Assembly (NCBI RefSeq): GCF_002150505.1
Contig: NZ_MSSV01000016.1
Location: 1-64,000, forward strand
DNA from: Algoriphagus ratkowskyi
GTDB lineage: Bacteria; Bacteroidota; Bacteroidia; Cytophagales; Cyclobacteriaceae
Length of the DNA stretch: 64,000 bases
Direction: 5' to 3'
Position 1 is the first letter of the stretch; each line of letters begins with the position of its first letter. The notes below the pieces were generated by a model. That model searched no databases, was not told the DNA's origin, and was given only the letters and a program-made list of their open reading frames with translations. Positions 34,465 through 43,149 of the stretch are shown here, in pieces. The position numbers and the translations under genes are program-made.

Positions 34465-37200
34465 TTAGTTATCAAAGAAGGATCTTCTTCTAGAGACTTT
34501 CAAATCCTGCAGGATAGTTGATTTCACGCGGATGTCAATATTGTAGGAAGTGAATGCACCAAAAGGCACCCAGTTGACATTCATTTGCCAGCAATGCAGG
34601 TCTCTGGCAATACCGATCATGGTTTGAGTCAGCTTTTTTGTTTGCGCGTCAAAGCCTGTATTGAAGTTGATTTTCCACTTTTCAGATAGGGAAAAATCGC
34701 CATTCATGCTGATCGTCTGCGTGATGTTTTGACTTCCGGATACTTGTTTACTGTATGAAAGCACATAGCCAAAGGAGACGTTCCACGGAATGTCCCAATC
34801 GATATAAAGACTAGGGTCGGTTGCTATTCTATTGATTTCACTTTCCACAAAATCATTCATCACTCCCCCTTGCTGGAGAAAATCACTTGTCATTTCATCT
34901 CTGACTTCTCCCTGATTTTGAGCACTGTTAGGATTTATTGAGGCGTTCATATTCAGTGAGGCACTACGAATAGTACCGATCCCACCACCGTTTTTCCAGG
35001 CAAATTCATTGATAGATCTGTACGAATCTACACCACCCGTGGTGACATATGCTTGGCTCGCATAGGGATCAAGTGTTGAACTCATATTTACAGAAAGTTT
35101 TCTGTTGAAAAAGCTTGTTCTGGCGCTGATTCGAATAGGAGCAAGCTGAAAAGAATCAGCGGCAAAGTTATAGCTGGTTCCTAGATCAAGATTTTCTAAT
35201 AAGGGGATTTTCTTCGTTTTTCCTTCTCCGGTAGAATCAGCTTTGTCAAGAATTTTAGCTTCCAGTACACTTCTAAGGCTGAAACTCATTGCTCTACTTT
35301 CACCTTGTGGAGCACCACTGTACGCAAATCCATCTTGGCGAGAATATCTACGTATATCACCTTCATCATTGACTCTCACGTCCTGAAAATAGCCGTAGGA
35401 TGGGTCTGAGAAATCCGGAGTGAAGTTGAAACTAATAGCAGGCTGGATCAGCTGACGAATTGTTCGGATGTTTCCTTTATTGAAATTGAAAAAACCATAA
35501 ATATTCGTATTCATGCTGAACGAGGTATTGTAATAAGTCACCCGATTAAATCCGTCCTCCAGAATTTTATCCACACGCTCCTCTGCTGGGTTATAGAAGT
35601 AATTGATACGTTTCAGATACCAAATCTCAGTTAAACTAGCCGATGCAGTACCAGTGAAATATTTGAGGAGTCTAAAATTTGAACTTACCGGAATTCTGGT
35701 TCTAGCGCCATTGTTTGCATTTTCTAACAAATACCCGAAGTTCGCTGGCGTAAAAGGCACCAAGTCTGGCGTCCCGTCACTGTCCACTAAATCTGGATCC
35801 ACGCCAAAATCCTGAGTGACTTTATTTGTTATAGAGTTCTGCAAATCAAAACTGTAGCCAATATTGAAGGTTTTTAAAGGCTCAAATTTAGAGTTTTTGA
35901 AAGGGCTTTGCCTGTTCATACTCAGGTTCATCGTAGGTAAGCTGAGTTGCACTTCTCCCGTTTGCACACTCTGAGAATGCCTCATACTTGCGCCAAACGA
36001 GAACGGCGTCCCTGTAAAAGTTTTGGTGTAGTTGACGGAAGAAGACAAATCCGAAGTCACGTTGTTATAGAAATTATTTGGGTTGACGATATTATTGAAG
36101 TAACTCGTCGATCCGGCATTTACAGAAGCAGAAAAACTGCTATTTCCTCGAGAAACGGGGTTATGAGACCATTGAATCCGGAACGTGTTATAGTCAACAG
36201 GATTCAGCTCAGTTTCTGGAGACTTGAATTTCTGAAAGTCAATATTGAATGAACCACCGAATCTATAGCGTTTTTTATAAGCAGCTTGAGACTTTAAACC
36301 CCAGCCTCCATTGGAATAGATGTCTCCTGTGATTCGAGCATGTATGAAGTCATTAAAGGCAAAATAGTATCCCAGGTCACGTAGATAAAGCCCTCTTTTT
36401 TGCTCTTGCCCATAGGAAGGGAAGATCAGACCTGAAGCTTTTTCCTCTGGAGTGTTTGGGATGATACCAAAAGGTAAGCCGAGTGGAGTAGGGATGCCAT
36501 TGAAATAAAGATTAAATGGGCCAGCCACAACCTGCCCGCCTTCTATAGATTTGATTTTATTGGCTGCCACATGGTAGTGAGGCGTAGTGAGTTTACACGT
36601 GGTATAATATCCATTCGCCAAATATATACTTCCATCTGCCGTCTTTTTAATTGTCTCCCCACGAAGAATTCCGTCTTGTTGCTCAGTGACTACATCTTTG
36701 ATAATTGCTTTCTGAGTTTTAAAATTATACCGCATTTCCTTTCGGATCTCATAGGAGGCATTGCCATCTTTGAAGAAGGGGCTACCAGAGATATTTCCTA
36801 AGCTATCAGTGACTCCTGAGGCGTAGAGTTCAGAGTTTTGCCAATCGATCACGATCAAATCAGCTTCTAGCCTCATTGTCCCATACTCAAACCAAGCTTG
36901 CTTATGTAGGTAAATTTTGTTTTCAATAAAATCAGAAACGATACTATCTTCACCGTAATAAGTAATATCTGTAGCGATAAAACTCCCGGGCATCATTTTT
37001 GTCGAATCAGAAAGTGCGAGGGTATCGGAAGTAGTGGGCAAGGTGTCTAAAGCAATGAGATCTCGCGAAGGCGGCATCAAAGAATCGGGAAGTACAAGTG
37101 GCTTTTCTTCAAGTTTGCCAACAGGTTTTTGAGCAGTCGCTATCAGCGGAACAATCAATAGCCCAAAAAAGCAAAATAAAAAGAGCCTGAATTCCTGCAC
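34465..37200 (-). CDS. lptD: LptD-like outer-membrane LPS assembly protein
   Basis: The 911-residue protein has a signal peptide (LFLFCFFGLLIVPLIATAQ), an N-terminal OstA/LptA-like beta-jellyroll (about 70-210; repeated strands such as ATDITYYGEDSIV and LEADLIVIDWQNSELYA) and a large C-terminal barrel with the LptD core segment PTPLGLPFGIIPNTPEEKASGLIFPSYG. It is the outer-membrane translocon that inserts lipopolysaccharide with LptE. The Bacteroidota form is divergent from proteobacterial LptD, so the call rests on domain order. It is transcribed divergently from an amidase whose start is 62 bases away. Confidence 0.8.
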   Translation of the reverse strand: MQEFRLFLFCFFGLLIVPLIATAQKPVGKLEEKPLVLPDSLMPPSRDLIALDTLPTTSDTLALSDSTKMMPGSFIATDITYYGEDSIVSDFIENKIYLHKQAWFEYGTMRLEADLIVIDWQNSELYASGVTDSLGNISGSPFFKDGNASYEIRKEMRYNFKTQKAIIKDVVTEQQDGILRGETIKKTADGSIYLANGYYTTCKLTTPHYHVAANKIKSIEGGQVVAGPFNLYFNGIPTPLGLPFGIIPNTPEEKASGLIFPSYGQEQKRGLYLRDLGYYFAFNDFIHARITGDIYSNGGWGLKSQAAYKKRYRFGGSFNIDFQKFKSPETELNPVDYNTFRIQWSHNPVSRGNSSFSASVNAGSTSYFNNIVNPNNFYNNVTSDLSSSVNYTKTFTGTPFSFGASMRHSQSVQTGEVQLSLPTMNLSMNRQSPFKNSKFEPLKTFNIGYSFDLQNSITNKVTQDFGVDPDLVDSDGTPDLVPFTPANFGYLLENANNGARTRIPVSSNFRLLKYFTGTASASLTEIWYLKRINYFYNPAEERVDKILEDGFNRVTYYNTSFSMNTNIYGFFNFNKGNIRTIRQLIQPAISFNFTPDFSDPSYGYFQDVRVNDEGDIRRYSRQDGFAYSGAPQGESRAMSFSLRSVLEAKILDKADSTGEGKTKKIPLLENLDLGTSYNFAADSFQLAPIRISARTSFFNRKLSVNMSSTLDPYASQAYVTTGGVDSYRSINEFAWKNGGGIGTIRSASLNMNASINPNSAQNQGEVRDEMTSDFLQQGGVMNDFVESEINRIATDPSLYIDWDIPWNVSFGYVLSYSKQVSGSQNITQTISMNGDFSLSEKWKINFNTGFDAQTKKLTQTMIGIARDLHCWQMNVNWVPFGAFTSYNIDIRVKSTILQDLKVSRRRSFFDN

Positions 37201-37262
37201 TGTTGCTTACGCTTTATTTAAATTTGAGTGAATTTTCGTGTAAAGTTAATTTTATTGCCCTC

Positions 37263-38063
37263 ATGGAACGGTCGAAAAACAAAAAAATTCTTCTTAGTCT
37301 AATATTATGTATCCCCTTTGTATTTGGGGGATTCATTACAAACGATTCAATGATGCCGTATTTCCGGATGAAAAAAATCGTTTTGGATGCCGGTCACGGC
37401 GGCAAAGACCCTGGTAATGTGGGTTCTAAAGCTCGGGAGAAAGACATTAATTTAGCAGTCACACTCTTGGTTGGAAAATATATTAAGGAAAACATGCCTG
37501 ACGTTCAAGTTATCTACACTCGTGATGATGATAGCTTTCCTACGTTAAAAGAACGACCAACGATCGCAAATAATAATAAAGCGGATTTATTCGTGTCCAT
37601 TCATTCAAATTCTGCACCTAACAAATCAGCTTTCGGTACTGAAACATTTGTGATGGGAACCAAGCACTTTGACGCCAACTTTGATATTGTAAAGCGAGAA
37701 AATTCGGTGATACTGCTGGAGGACAATTATAAGGAAAATTATGAAGGTTTTGATCCCTCATCTCCAGAGTCCTACATGATGTTCAACTTGATGTCAAAAG
37801 TACACTTTGAGAATTCAGTGGTACTTGCAGACCATGTAGAGACACAATTTAGAGATAGAGTAGGCCGTAAAAGCCGAGGAGTTAAGCAAGGTCCTTTCTA
37901 TGTATTGTGGACTCCGTCTATGCCATCTGTTTTGGTTGAATTAGGATTTCTTTCTAATTCTGAAGAAGAAAGATTCTTAATGAGTCAGGAAGGTAAGGAG
38001 TATATGGCATCAGCGATTTACAGATCTATTCGAGATTATAAAGAAGCAATTGAGAAAAATTGA
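37263..38063 (+). CDS. N-acetylmuramoyl-L-alanine amidase (Amidase_3)
   Basis: The 266-residue protein begins with a short hydrophobic leader (KILLSLILCIPFVFGGF) and continues as a zinc amidase. Zinc-ligand segments are VLDAGHGGKDPGN (His), the Glu in AREKDINLAV, and SIHSNSAPN (His); the catalytic Glu lies in SVLVELGFLSNSEEE. These enzymes cut the amide between MurNAc and the stem peptide in the periplasm during division or remodelling. The ATG at 37263 is chosen because it places the leader at the N-terminus. A terminator follows. Confidence 0.92.
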   Translation: MERSKNKKILLSLILCIPFVFGGFITNDSMMPYFRMKKIVLDAGHGGKDPGNVGSKAREKDINLAVTLLVGKYIKENMPDVQVIYTRDDDSFPTLKERPTIANNNKADLFVSIHSNSAPNKSAFGTETFVMGTKHFDANFDIVKRENSVILLEDNYKENYEGFDPSSPESYMMFNLMSKVHFENSVVLADHVETQFRDRVGRKSRGVKQGPFYVLWTPSMPSVLVELGFLSNSEEERFLMSQEGKEYMASAIYRSIRDYKEAIEKN

Positions 38064-38083
38064 TTATCTCATTTCATAGTAAA

Positions 38084-38115
38084 AAAAGCCCTTTTTCGTA
38101 AGAAGAAGGGCTTTT
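38084..38115 (+). terminator. Rho-independent terminator after the amidase
   Basis: Stem AAAAGCCCTT / AAGGGCTTTT, ending in four T's and starting about 20 bases after the amidase stop. The flanking A-run could make it work in both directions. Confidence 0.8.
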
Positions 38116-38189
38116 CGGTTTAATGTGTTTTATGTAAATCCGCATTTGCAACATTAAAAGCTATAATGATGCTCAATTAGACAGTGTTG

Positions 38190-38275
38190 AATTGAGACTA
38201 CTTCGGTCACCCGTCTTCGGTCTTCCAGCCTGTTAATCAAAGGAAACAATAATACAGGCAAGATGGCGGATAATC
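38190..38275. repeat. 86-bp dispersed repeat, copy 1
   Basis: Begins AATTGAGACTACTTCGGTC, contains CGTCTTCGGTCTTCCAGCCT and ends GCGGATAATC. It matches 47357-47442 in the same orientation over its full length with scattered differences. No ORF overlaps it. Confidence 0.65.
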
Positions 38276-38295
38276 GTCCTGTTTTTTATCTCGGA

Positions 38296-38751
38296 TCAAC
38301 TCTCAAAGCCGGGCTTCACATTCTCCCAAAATTCGTCCAAAGCGATAATTCGAGGTTTGAGAAAAGAGATTATGGCTGGCCAATCGTCTGTATTCATCAC
38401 ATTAACATTTGGAAGAATTTTCTCGATTCTTGAAACGGGTTGTCCAAATTCATTTTGAACTAGCAGATTCCAGTCCCATTTCTCACCGACGATTGACTCC
38501 AACATTCCTCTAAACTGTGCAAACTGGTCAAAGTACAGTTCCTGCAATTCTTCGTCGGCATGGCCTAATTCTATGCCTATTGACGCAAAATCGTTCTCTG
38601 CTTTCATGCGGAAGTAGATATGTCGAACACCAGTTTTGTAATTCGGCCAATTGATACGTCTTCCTTCCGAATTCGGAATTGGCTTCATGTATTGCCCAAA
38701 AGCAATCCAAAACTCCGAACGGATTCTCGATGTTTCAGCTTTATTGTACAA
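38296..38751 (-). CDS. DUF4268 domain-containing protein
   Basis: The 151-residue protein matches DUF4268: the N-terminal FWIAFGQYM helix, GRRINWPNYKTGVRHIYFRM and the C-terminal WPAIISFLKPRIIALDEFW. The domain is often found at the C-terminus of restriction-like nucleases, or alone as here. No nuclease domain is present. It is the last gene of the minus-strand run starting with the WD40 gene, 2 bases after the ChaN stop. Function unknown. Confidence 0.82.
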   Translation of the reverse strand: MYNKAETSRIRSEFWIAFGQYMKPIPNSEGRRINWPNYKTGVRHIYFRMKAENDFASIGIELGHADEELQELYFDQFAQFRGMLESIVGEKWDWNLLVQNEFGQPVSRIEKILPNVNVMNTDDWPAIISFLKPRIIALDEFWENVKPGFES

Positions 38752-38753
38752 GA

Positions 38754-39617
38754 TTAATAAGTCGTGTGGCTGTCGCTTGGTAGGACAAGGATGATTTCCC
38801 CCGATTTGGTATTTTCATCATCCAGCTTTTCCAATTGATCCTGCGTCACCATATGGATATTCAAGGCTTTCAAAGTTGGAAATTCTCTTTTCAGATACCA
38901 AAGTATCCCTTCTCCATCTTTGGAATGATAGGATCCATTAATGTGGTAAATTTTTTTGCCTGCATACAGCGGCTCGAAGAGTGATTCTGCCATTGTTGCA
39001 TCTTTCAATGCCTGTGCCTGAATCATGTAATCTGAGTTTCCCGGGGCTCCATGCATCATATCTTTCATCGCAACATATCCTGGCAAGCTCATATCTATTG
39101 CCATTGGAAGCTTTGCAAAGTAATTTTTCGCCTCTCGAGAAAGTGAATCCAAACCAGATAAACCTGCTTTACTTACCAATGATGCATATTTCCGAGGCAC
39201 ATTTGTCGCAATAAATCTTAAATTTTTCTCTTTCGCAAAGCGTAGAACAGGACGGTAATCCGTGCTGTAATTTTTCCAAAGTTTGGCTTCACCTTCGAAA
39301 CTACTTTCGGTTATTTGATCCGAAAACCACTCGTCGAGATTTAACTGATCTTCACGCTCGAAAATCTCTGAGCCCACGACCAACTCTGGGTTTTCAGCTT
39401 GTAAGCCTTTCAAAACCTGCAGCTGTAACCAATGCCCCAAACTATTATTGTGAAGCTCACCGAAAAATACAACATCCGCACTTTTTGCCTCTTTGAGTAC
39501 TTGCTTTAGAACGACTTTTTTGCCTTTTTTGGTGAAAAACTGATAGGCTTCACCTTGTGCTTTTACAGTTCCAATAGATACAAACACAAAAAGTAAGGCT
39601 AAGAAATGGTTACGCAT
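38754..39617 (-). CDS. ChaN family (Tiki superfamily) secreted protein
   Basis: The 287-residue protein has a signal peptide (LALLFVFVSIGTVKAQ) and the ChaN-like domain: VVFFGELHNNSLGHWLQ with the characteristic G-E-x-H, SEIFEREDQL, and the C-terminal KKIYHINGSYHSKDGEGILW His-rich part. ChaN proteins bind haem and belong to the EreA/ChaN/Tiki superfamily, which includes proteases and esterases. No lipobox Cys is visible, so it is probably a soluble periplasmic form. Its start overlaps the folB end by 8 bases. Confidence 0.85.
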   Translation of the reverse strand: MRNHFLALLFVFVSIGTVKAQGEAYQFFTKKGKKVVLKQVLKEAKSADVVFFGELHNNSLGHWLQLQVLKGLQAENPELVVGSEIFEREDQLNLDEWFSDQITESSFEGEAKLWKNYSTDYRPVLRFAKEKNLRFIATNVPRKYASLVSKAGLSGLDSLSREAKNYFAKLPMAIDMSLPGYVAMKDMMHGAPGNSDYMIQAQALKDATMAESLFEPLYAGKKIYHINGSYHSKDGEGILWYLKREFPTLKALNIHMVTQDQLEKLDDENTKSGEIILVLPSDSHTTY

Positions 39618-39975
39618 AATCTTCTGGATATTGTATTTGAACTGACGAAAAACTCACTAATCCGCCGAGCGCTGGGTGGTGTTTCTTGAGGGTAAGTCTG
39701 ATTTGCTTGGTGTCCGGGTAAGTCTCCAGGATATCTGTGACGATCATATGGCCGAGATGCTCCAGCAGCTTCACCTTCACGTCCATTCTGGATTTTATCA
39801 ATTTATACAATTTGGAATAATCCACCGTGGCACTGAGATCATCATGTAGCATAGCTTGACGGAAATCAGTTTCTAATTCCAGATCTAATGTGAAGCGATT
39901 ACCGAGAATAGATTCTTCTGGATAAGCACCGTGATAGGCATGAAACTCAATACCCTCTAAACTTACTTTTCCCAT
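39610..39975 (-). CDS. folB: Dihydroneopterin aldolase
   Basis: The 121-residue protein has the FolB fold. Diagnostic segments are LEGIEFHAYHGAYPEE at the N-terminus, the SATVDYSKLYKLI segment, LEHLGHMIVTDIL and the C-terminal IRLTLKKHHPA. It catalyses conversion of 7,8-dihydroneopterin to 6-hydroxymethyl-7,8-dihydropterin in folate synthesis. The gene shares one base with the DivIVA stop and overlaps the ChaN start by 8 bases, so it is part of a coupled operon with no other folate gene. Confidence 0.92.
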   Translation of the reverse strand: MGKVSLEGIEFHAYHGAYPEESILGNRFTLDLELETDFRQAMLHDDLSATVDYSKLYKLIKSRMDVKVKLLEHLGHMIVTDILETYPDTKQIRLTLKKHHPALGGLVSFSSVQIQYPEDYA

Positions 39976-40934
39976 TAGTTGAACTGGTCAAAAAATGATC
40001 CCGATTGGTTCTTCGGTTCATCATTGTATTTTGGTTGAGTGGCTTGAGGTTTGACTGGTTCTTCGAATGGACTTTTGTCTTTGGCTTCGTCTAGGTCATC
40101 TATATCCTCTTCGAGTGCTTCATCTTCCAATTCCATCCTTGTATCCTCAATTTCTAGCTCATCTTCAGCTTTTTCAGCTTCCATTTCCCAATCAGGATTT
40201 GTTTCCTCTTCCTCCAATTCTAATTGTTCTTCGATGACTTCCACTTCCACAAGTTGATTTTCCTCAATTTCCTGCTCAACAACTTCCTCTTCGTATCCGA
40301 GTTTTTCCAAGTTTGCAAAAGTATAGGTCTGTGATCTACTCAATTCATCTATCGCTCGTGCATGTGCTTTGGCATCGATTCTGGAGAAATGTGCTTCAGA
40401 CAAATCAATCTGGTTTGCAGTATCCTGTGCAATTCTTCTCAGACTCTTCACCATAGATTCTCTTTGCTCTGCAAGACCTTCATACGATCTCACCAAACCT
40501 TGCATGCTTTCTCTTAGCTCTACGATGGTTTCTTTAGCTTTTATTTCTGCTGCGCCTATGATAGCCGCTGCTTGTTCTTCCGCCTGTCTTCTGGTGTCTG
40601 CAACTAGCTGATCTATATGTTTAGTAGCATTATCAGCTATCTCGTTTGCGTCCGCGATGATCAAATCTGCTGCTTCGTTTGCCTCCACAATTATGGCTGC
40701 GCCTGTATCTTCGGCAGTTTTTAAGGTGCGGAATAGTGATTCCTCTACGTCTTTCAGGCGCTTAGCCTCCGTTTCCGTATTCTGAAGCTTCGTTTTGAGC
40801 TCCATATTCTCTTTGTGTAGTCCATCGACCACTTCACTTATTTCATCCAAAAAAAGCGTGACTTCTTTTTTCTCATATCCTCTGAATCCAACTTCAAAGT
40901 TTCTCTGCCGAATGGCTGCTGGTGTGATCTTCAT
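39975..40934 (-). CDS. DivIVA domain-containing coiled-coil protein
   Basis: The 319-residue protein starts with a DivIVA N-terminal domain: ITPAAIRQRNFEVGFRGYEK followed by VTLFLDEISEV. A long coiled coil runs from about residue 35 to 190, and a very acidic Glu/Asp-rich tail (about 205-300) precedes the C-terminal FFDQFN. DivIVA proteins localise to curved membranes and organise cell division or polar growth; their role in Bacteroidota is poorly known. It lies 3 bases after the WD40 gene and one base overlaps folB. Confidence 0.88.
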   Translation of the reverse strand: MKITPAAIRQRNFEVGFRGYEKKEVTLFLDEISEVVDGLHKENMELKTKLQNTETEAKRLKDVEESLFRTLKTAEDTGAAIIVEANEAADLIIADANEIADNATKHIDQLVADTRRQAEEQAAAIIGAAEIKAKETIVELRESMQGLVRSYEGLAEQRESMVKSLRRIAQDTANQIDLSEAHFSRIDAKAHARAIDELSRSQTYTFANLEKLGYEEEVVEQEIEENQLVEVEVIEEQLELEEEETNPDWEMEAEKAEDELEIEDTRMELEDEALEEDIDDLDEAKDKSPFEEPVKPQATQPKYNDEPKNQSGSFFDQFN

Positions 40935-40937
40935 AGA

Positions 40938-41852
40938 TTAATTTTCTTCAATTTGCCAAATAGAAATAGTACGGTCATCAGATACGGATATGACATGGCC
41001 ATGATAGCTACTCCAAATTACTTTATTTATTGAAGTGCCATGACCAGCATTCCGCGCTTTGTCGATGACTTTAAGGAGTTTTTTCTCACCAGCATCCCAA
41101 ATCTTAATCGATTTGTCCATGGAACAAGTGACTAGGAGATTTCCGTCCTCCCGGAAATATAAATAATTAATGGCATACATATGTGCCACGATGGTTTCTT
41201 GTAATGAATAGTCGGTTGTATCCCAAAATTTCAATCGTGCGTCCCGTCCTGCACTGACTAACATAGACTCATCTGGAGAGAAAGAAAGTGCAAATACAGA
41301 ATTGGTGTGTTCCGCCATATTAGCAATGGGATGAAAATCGTTTGATAGATCCAGAATCTTAACCGTATGATCGCTCAAACCAATTGCAAGCTGTCTTTTC
41401 TCTTTTGCAACAGACATCACACGAATACTTTTTAAACTCAGTTTGATATGCTTTTTGACGGTTTTTGTGTTGATATTAACTACAATTAGAACTCCATCTC
41501 CAGTTCCGATATAGGCTTCATCTCCAAAGACTTTAATGTCAAAAATTGCTTTATCAGTTAATTTCAGTGACCAGATTTCCTTGCTTTCATTTAAGTCTAT
41601 GACATTGATTCCCTCGAAATTATGACCTATGAAAAGTAAATTTCTAAGTGGGTCAGTTGCAAGTGCATAAACGGAGTGTGGTAATCTTGCGATCAACTTT
41701 CCATTTTTAGGATGGTCCAAATCCCACGCTACTACCATTCCATCTCCGGCCCCAGTATAAAAATATCTGGGATCACAGCCTTCTACCAGCGCGTAGATGC
41801 AGTCATTGTGCCCGGTTAGTGTTTGTAATTTATTAACTTCTATTTTTGACAT
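40938..41852 (-). CDS. WD40 repeat protein
   Basis: The 304-residue protein is built of about seven WD40 beta-propeller blades. Clear repeats end in VVAWDLDH, LKFWDTTD, IKIWDAGE and ISIWQIEE, and GH dipeptides occur at the expected spacing. No signal peptide, so it is a cytosolic scaffold. It heads the operon with DivIVA, FolB, ChaN and DUF4268. Linked expression with a DivIVA protein suggests a possible cell-organisation role, which is inference. Its start is 35 bases from the divergent phosphopantetheinyl transferase gene. Confidence 0.88.
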   Translation of the reverse strand: MSKIEVNKLQTLTGHNDCIYALVEGCDPRYFYTGAGDGMVVAWDLDHPKNGKLIARLPHSVYALATDPLRNLLFIGHNFEGINVIDLNESKEIWSLKLTDKAIFDIKVFGDEAYIGTGDGVLIVVNINTKTVKKHIKLSLKSIRVMSVAKEKRQLAIGLSDHTVKILDLSNDFHPIANMAEHTNSVFALSFSPDESMLVSAGRDARLKFWDTTDYSLQETIVAHMYAINYLYFREDGNLLVTCSMDKSIKIWDAGEKKLLKVIDKARNAGHGTSINKVIWSSYHGHVISVSDDRTISIWQIEEN

Positions 41853-41887
41853 ATATTGGACGGAGCCTTTCGGTGCCCTTCTAGCCT

Positions 41888-42517
41888 ATGCAGACAAAAA
41901 TAGAAAAAATAGATTCGTCCTCGGCTTTAGCCATCAAGATTATCGAGGCTCAGGATGAAAATGATCTTGATTTCCTCAGCTTTCGTGAAAAACTTGCCTA
42001 TGCAAATATTTCGCATCATGAAAAAAAACGTGAATGGGCCACTGCTCGTATGGCGATCCGGGATGCCTTGAAGGTATTGCATGTCCCATACCCTGGTTTT
42101 TTCAAAGATGAACATGGCAAATCTCAGGCGATGAATGGTTACGGATTTATTTCGCTTACCCACACGATAGGCTATGCAGGAGCAATCTATCATCGTGACA
42201 ATCCAGTGGGAATAGATATGGATTATGTTCGGGAGAAAATACTTAGAATTGGGCGTCGTTTCTTAGATCATTCGGAATTGGACTTTCTGGAAAATGATCC
42301 ATTACATTATACAATGGCTTGGTCGGCTAAAGAGTCTATCTTTAAGTGTCAGGGAAAACGTGGTGTTTCCTTTCGAGAAAACATATTATTGGAACCCTTT
42401 GATTCTAAGACTGGAATCATCAAAGGCAAGATCCGAGGAACGGATTTTACCGATCATCATTATACAGTACAAGTTAGGGTGCTCTCTGACGTTGTACTCA
42501 CTTACACCATCTGGTAA
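41888..42517 (+). CDS. 4'-phosphopantetheinyl transferase superfamily protein
   Basis: The 209-residue protein has the Sfp/AcpS-superfamily motifs: ISLTHTIGYAGAI, the magnesium-binding VGIDMDYVREKI, and AWSAKESIFKCQG. It transfers the phosphopantetheine arm of CoA to carrier-protein serines. The size is nearer to the Sfp class than to AcpS (about 120 residues), although it serves no carrier-protein cluster in this window. The start is separated from the divergent WD40 gene by 35 bases. Confidence 0.88.
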   Translation: MQTKIEKIDSSSALAIKIIEAQDENDLDFLSFREKLAYANISHHEKKREWATARMAIRDALKVLHVPYPGFFKDEHGKSQAMNGYGFISLTHTIGYAGAIYHRDNPVGIDMDYVREKILRIGRRFLDHSELDFLENDPLHYTMAWSAKESIFKCQGKRGVSFRENILLEPFDSKTGIIKGKIRGTDFTDHHYTVQVRVLSDVVLTYTIW

Positions 42518-42570
42518 ATGTATTTGAGCCTACCTGCCGGGCTGACCTTTGAAAATCAAATTAGATACAG

Positions 42571-43149
42571 ATGAAAAAAATAAGCTTAGCACTTCTCCTA
42601 ATTCTTTTCACATCACTCTCTCTTTTTGCACAAACACTGCAAGAAATAAATCTGACAGATGCGGTGACAGGTAAAGTTATCAACATCCAATCACAGGTAA
42701 AAGGGAACGGATTGGTATTAGTTTTTCACAGTGTGGCCTGTCCTTTTGCTAAAATGTACGAGGCGCGAATGATAGCTTTGCGCAGCAAATACCAAAATCA
42801 AGGCTTTACCTTTATTCTGGTGAATCCAGAAGTCAGTGGAAATGATGCTGATAAAACTGTATTAAGAAGTTATATAGATGATTCTGGTATGAAAATGCCC
42901 TACTTGATAGACGAAAATCAGGTATTATCCAAGCATTTCAAAATCACTAAAATCCCAGAAGTAATTCTCATTACTCCAGGGTCAGAAGGGACAATAATTA
43001 GCTATAGAGGAGCCTTGGACAATAATCCTCAGGCAGAGAGTGCGGTGTCAGAAAAATACCTGGATCGAGCAATGGATTCTATTCTCAAGCGTGAATCACC
43101 ACTTCCCAGTCAGGTCAGAGCAGTAGGTTGTAATGTGCGGACGTTTTAA
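42571..43149 (+). CDS. Secreted thioredoxin-fold (redoxin) protein
   Basis: The 192-residue protein has a signal peptide (MKKISLALLLILFTSLSLFAQ) and a redoxin domain. The active-site region is SVACPFAKMYEARM with a single Cys in place of CxxC. A second Cys occurs near the end (AVGCNVRTF), as in Bacteroidota redoxins with the NHCPFAKLYE-type motif. It is predicted to act in the periplasm in thiol or peroxide chemistry. Its stop codon overlaps that of the convergent SirB1-like gene (shared TTAA). Confidence 0.82.
   Translation: MKKISLALLLILFTSLSLFAQTLQEINLTDAVTGKVINIQSQVKGNGLVLVFHSVACPFAKMYEARMIALRSKYQNQGFTFILVNPEVSGNDADKTVLRSYIDDSGMKMPYLIDENQVLSKHFKITKIPEVILITPGSEGTIISYRGALDNNPQAESAVSEKYLDRAMDSILKRESPLPSQVRAVGCNVRTF

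Noticed and set aside
39975..40934. Ser-rich plus-strand ORF opposite the DivIVA gene
   Set aside because: The Ser-rich composition is the complement of the Glu/Asp-rich codons of the real gene.
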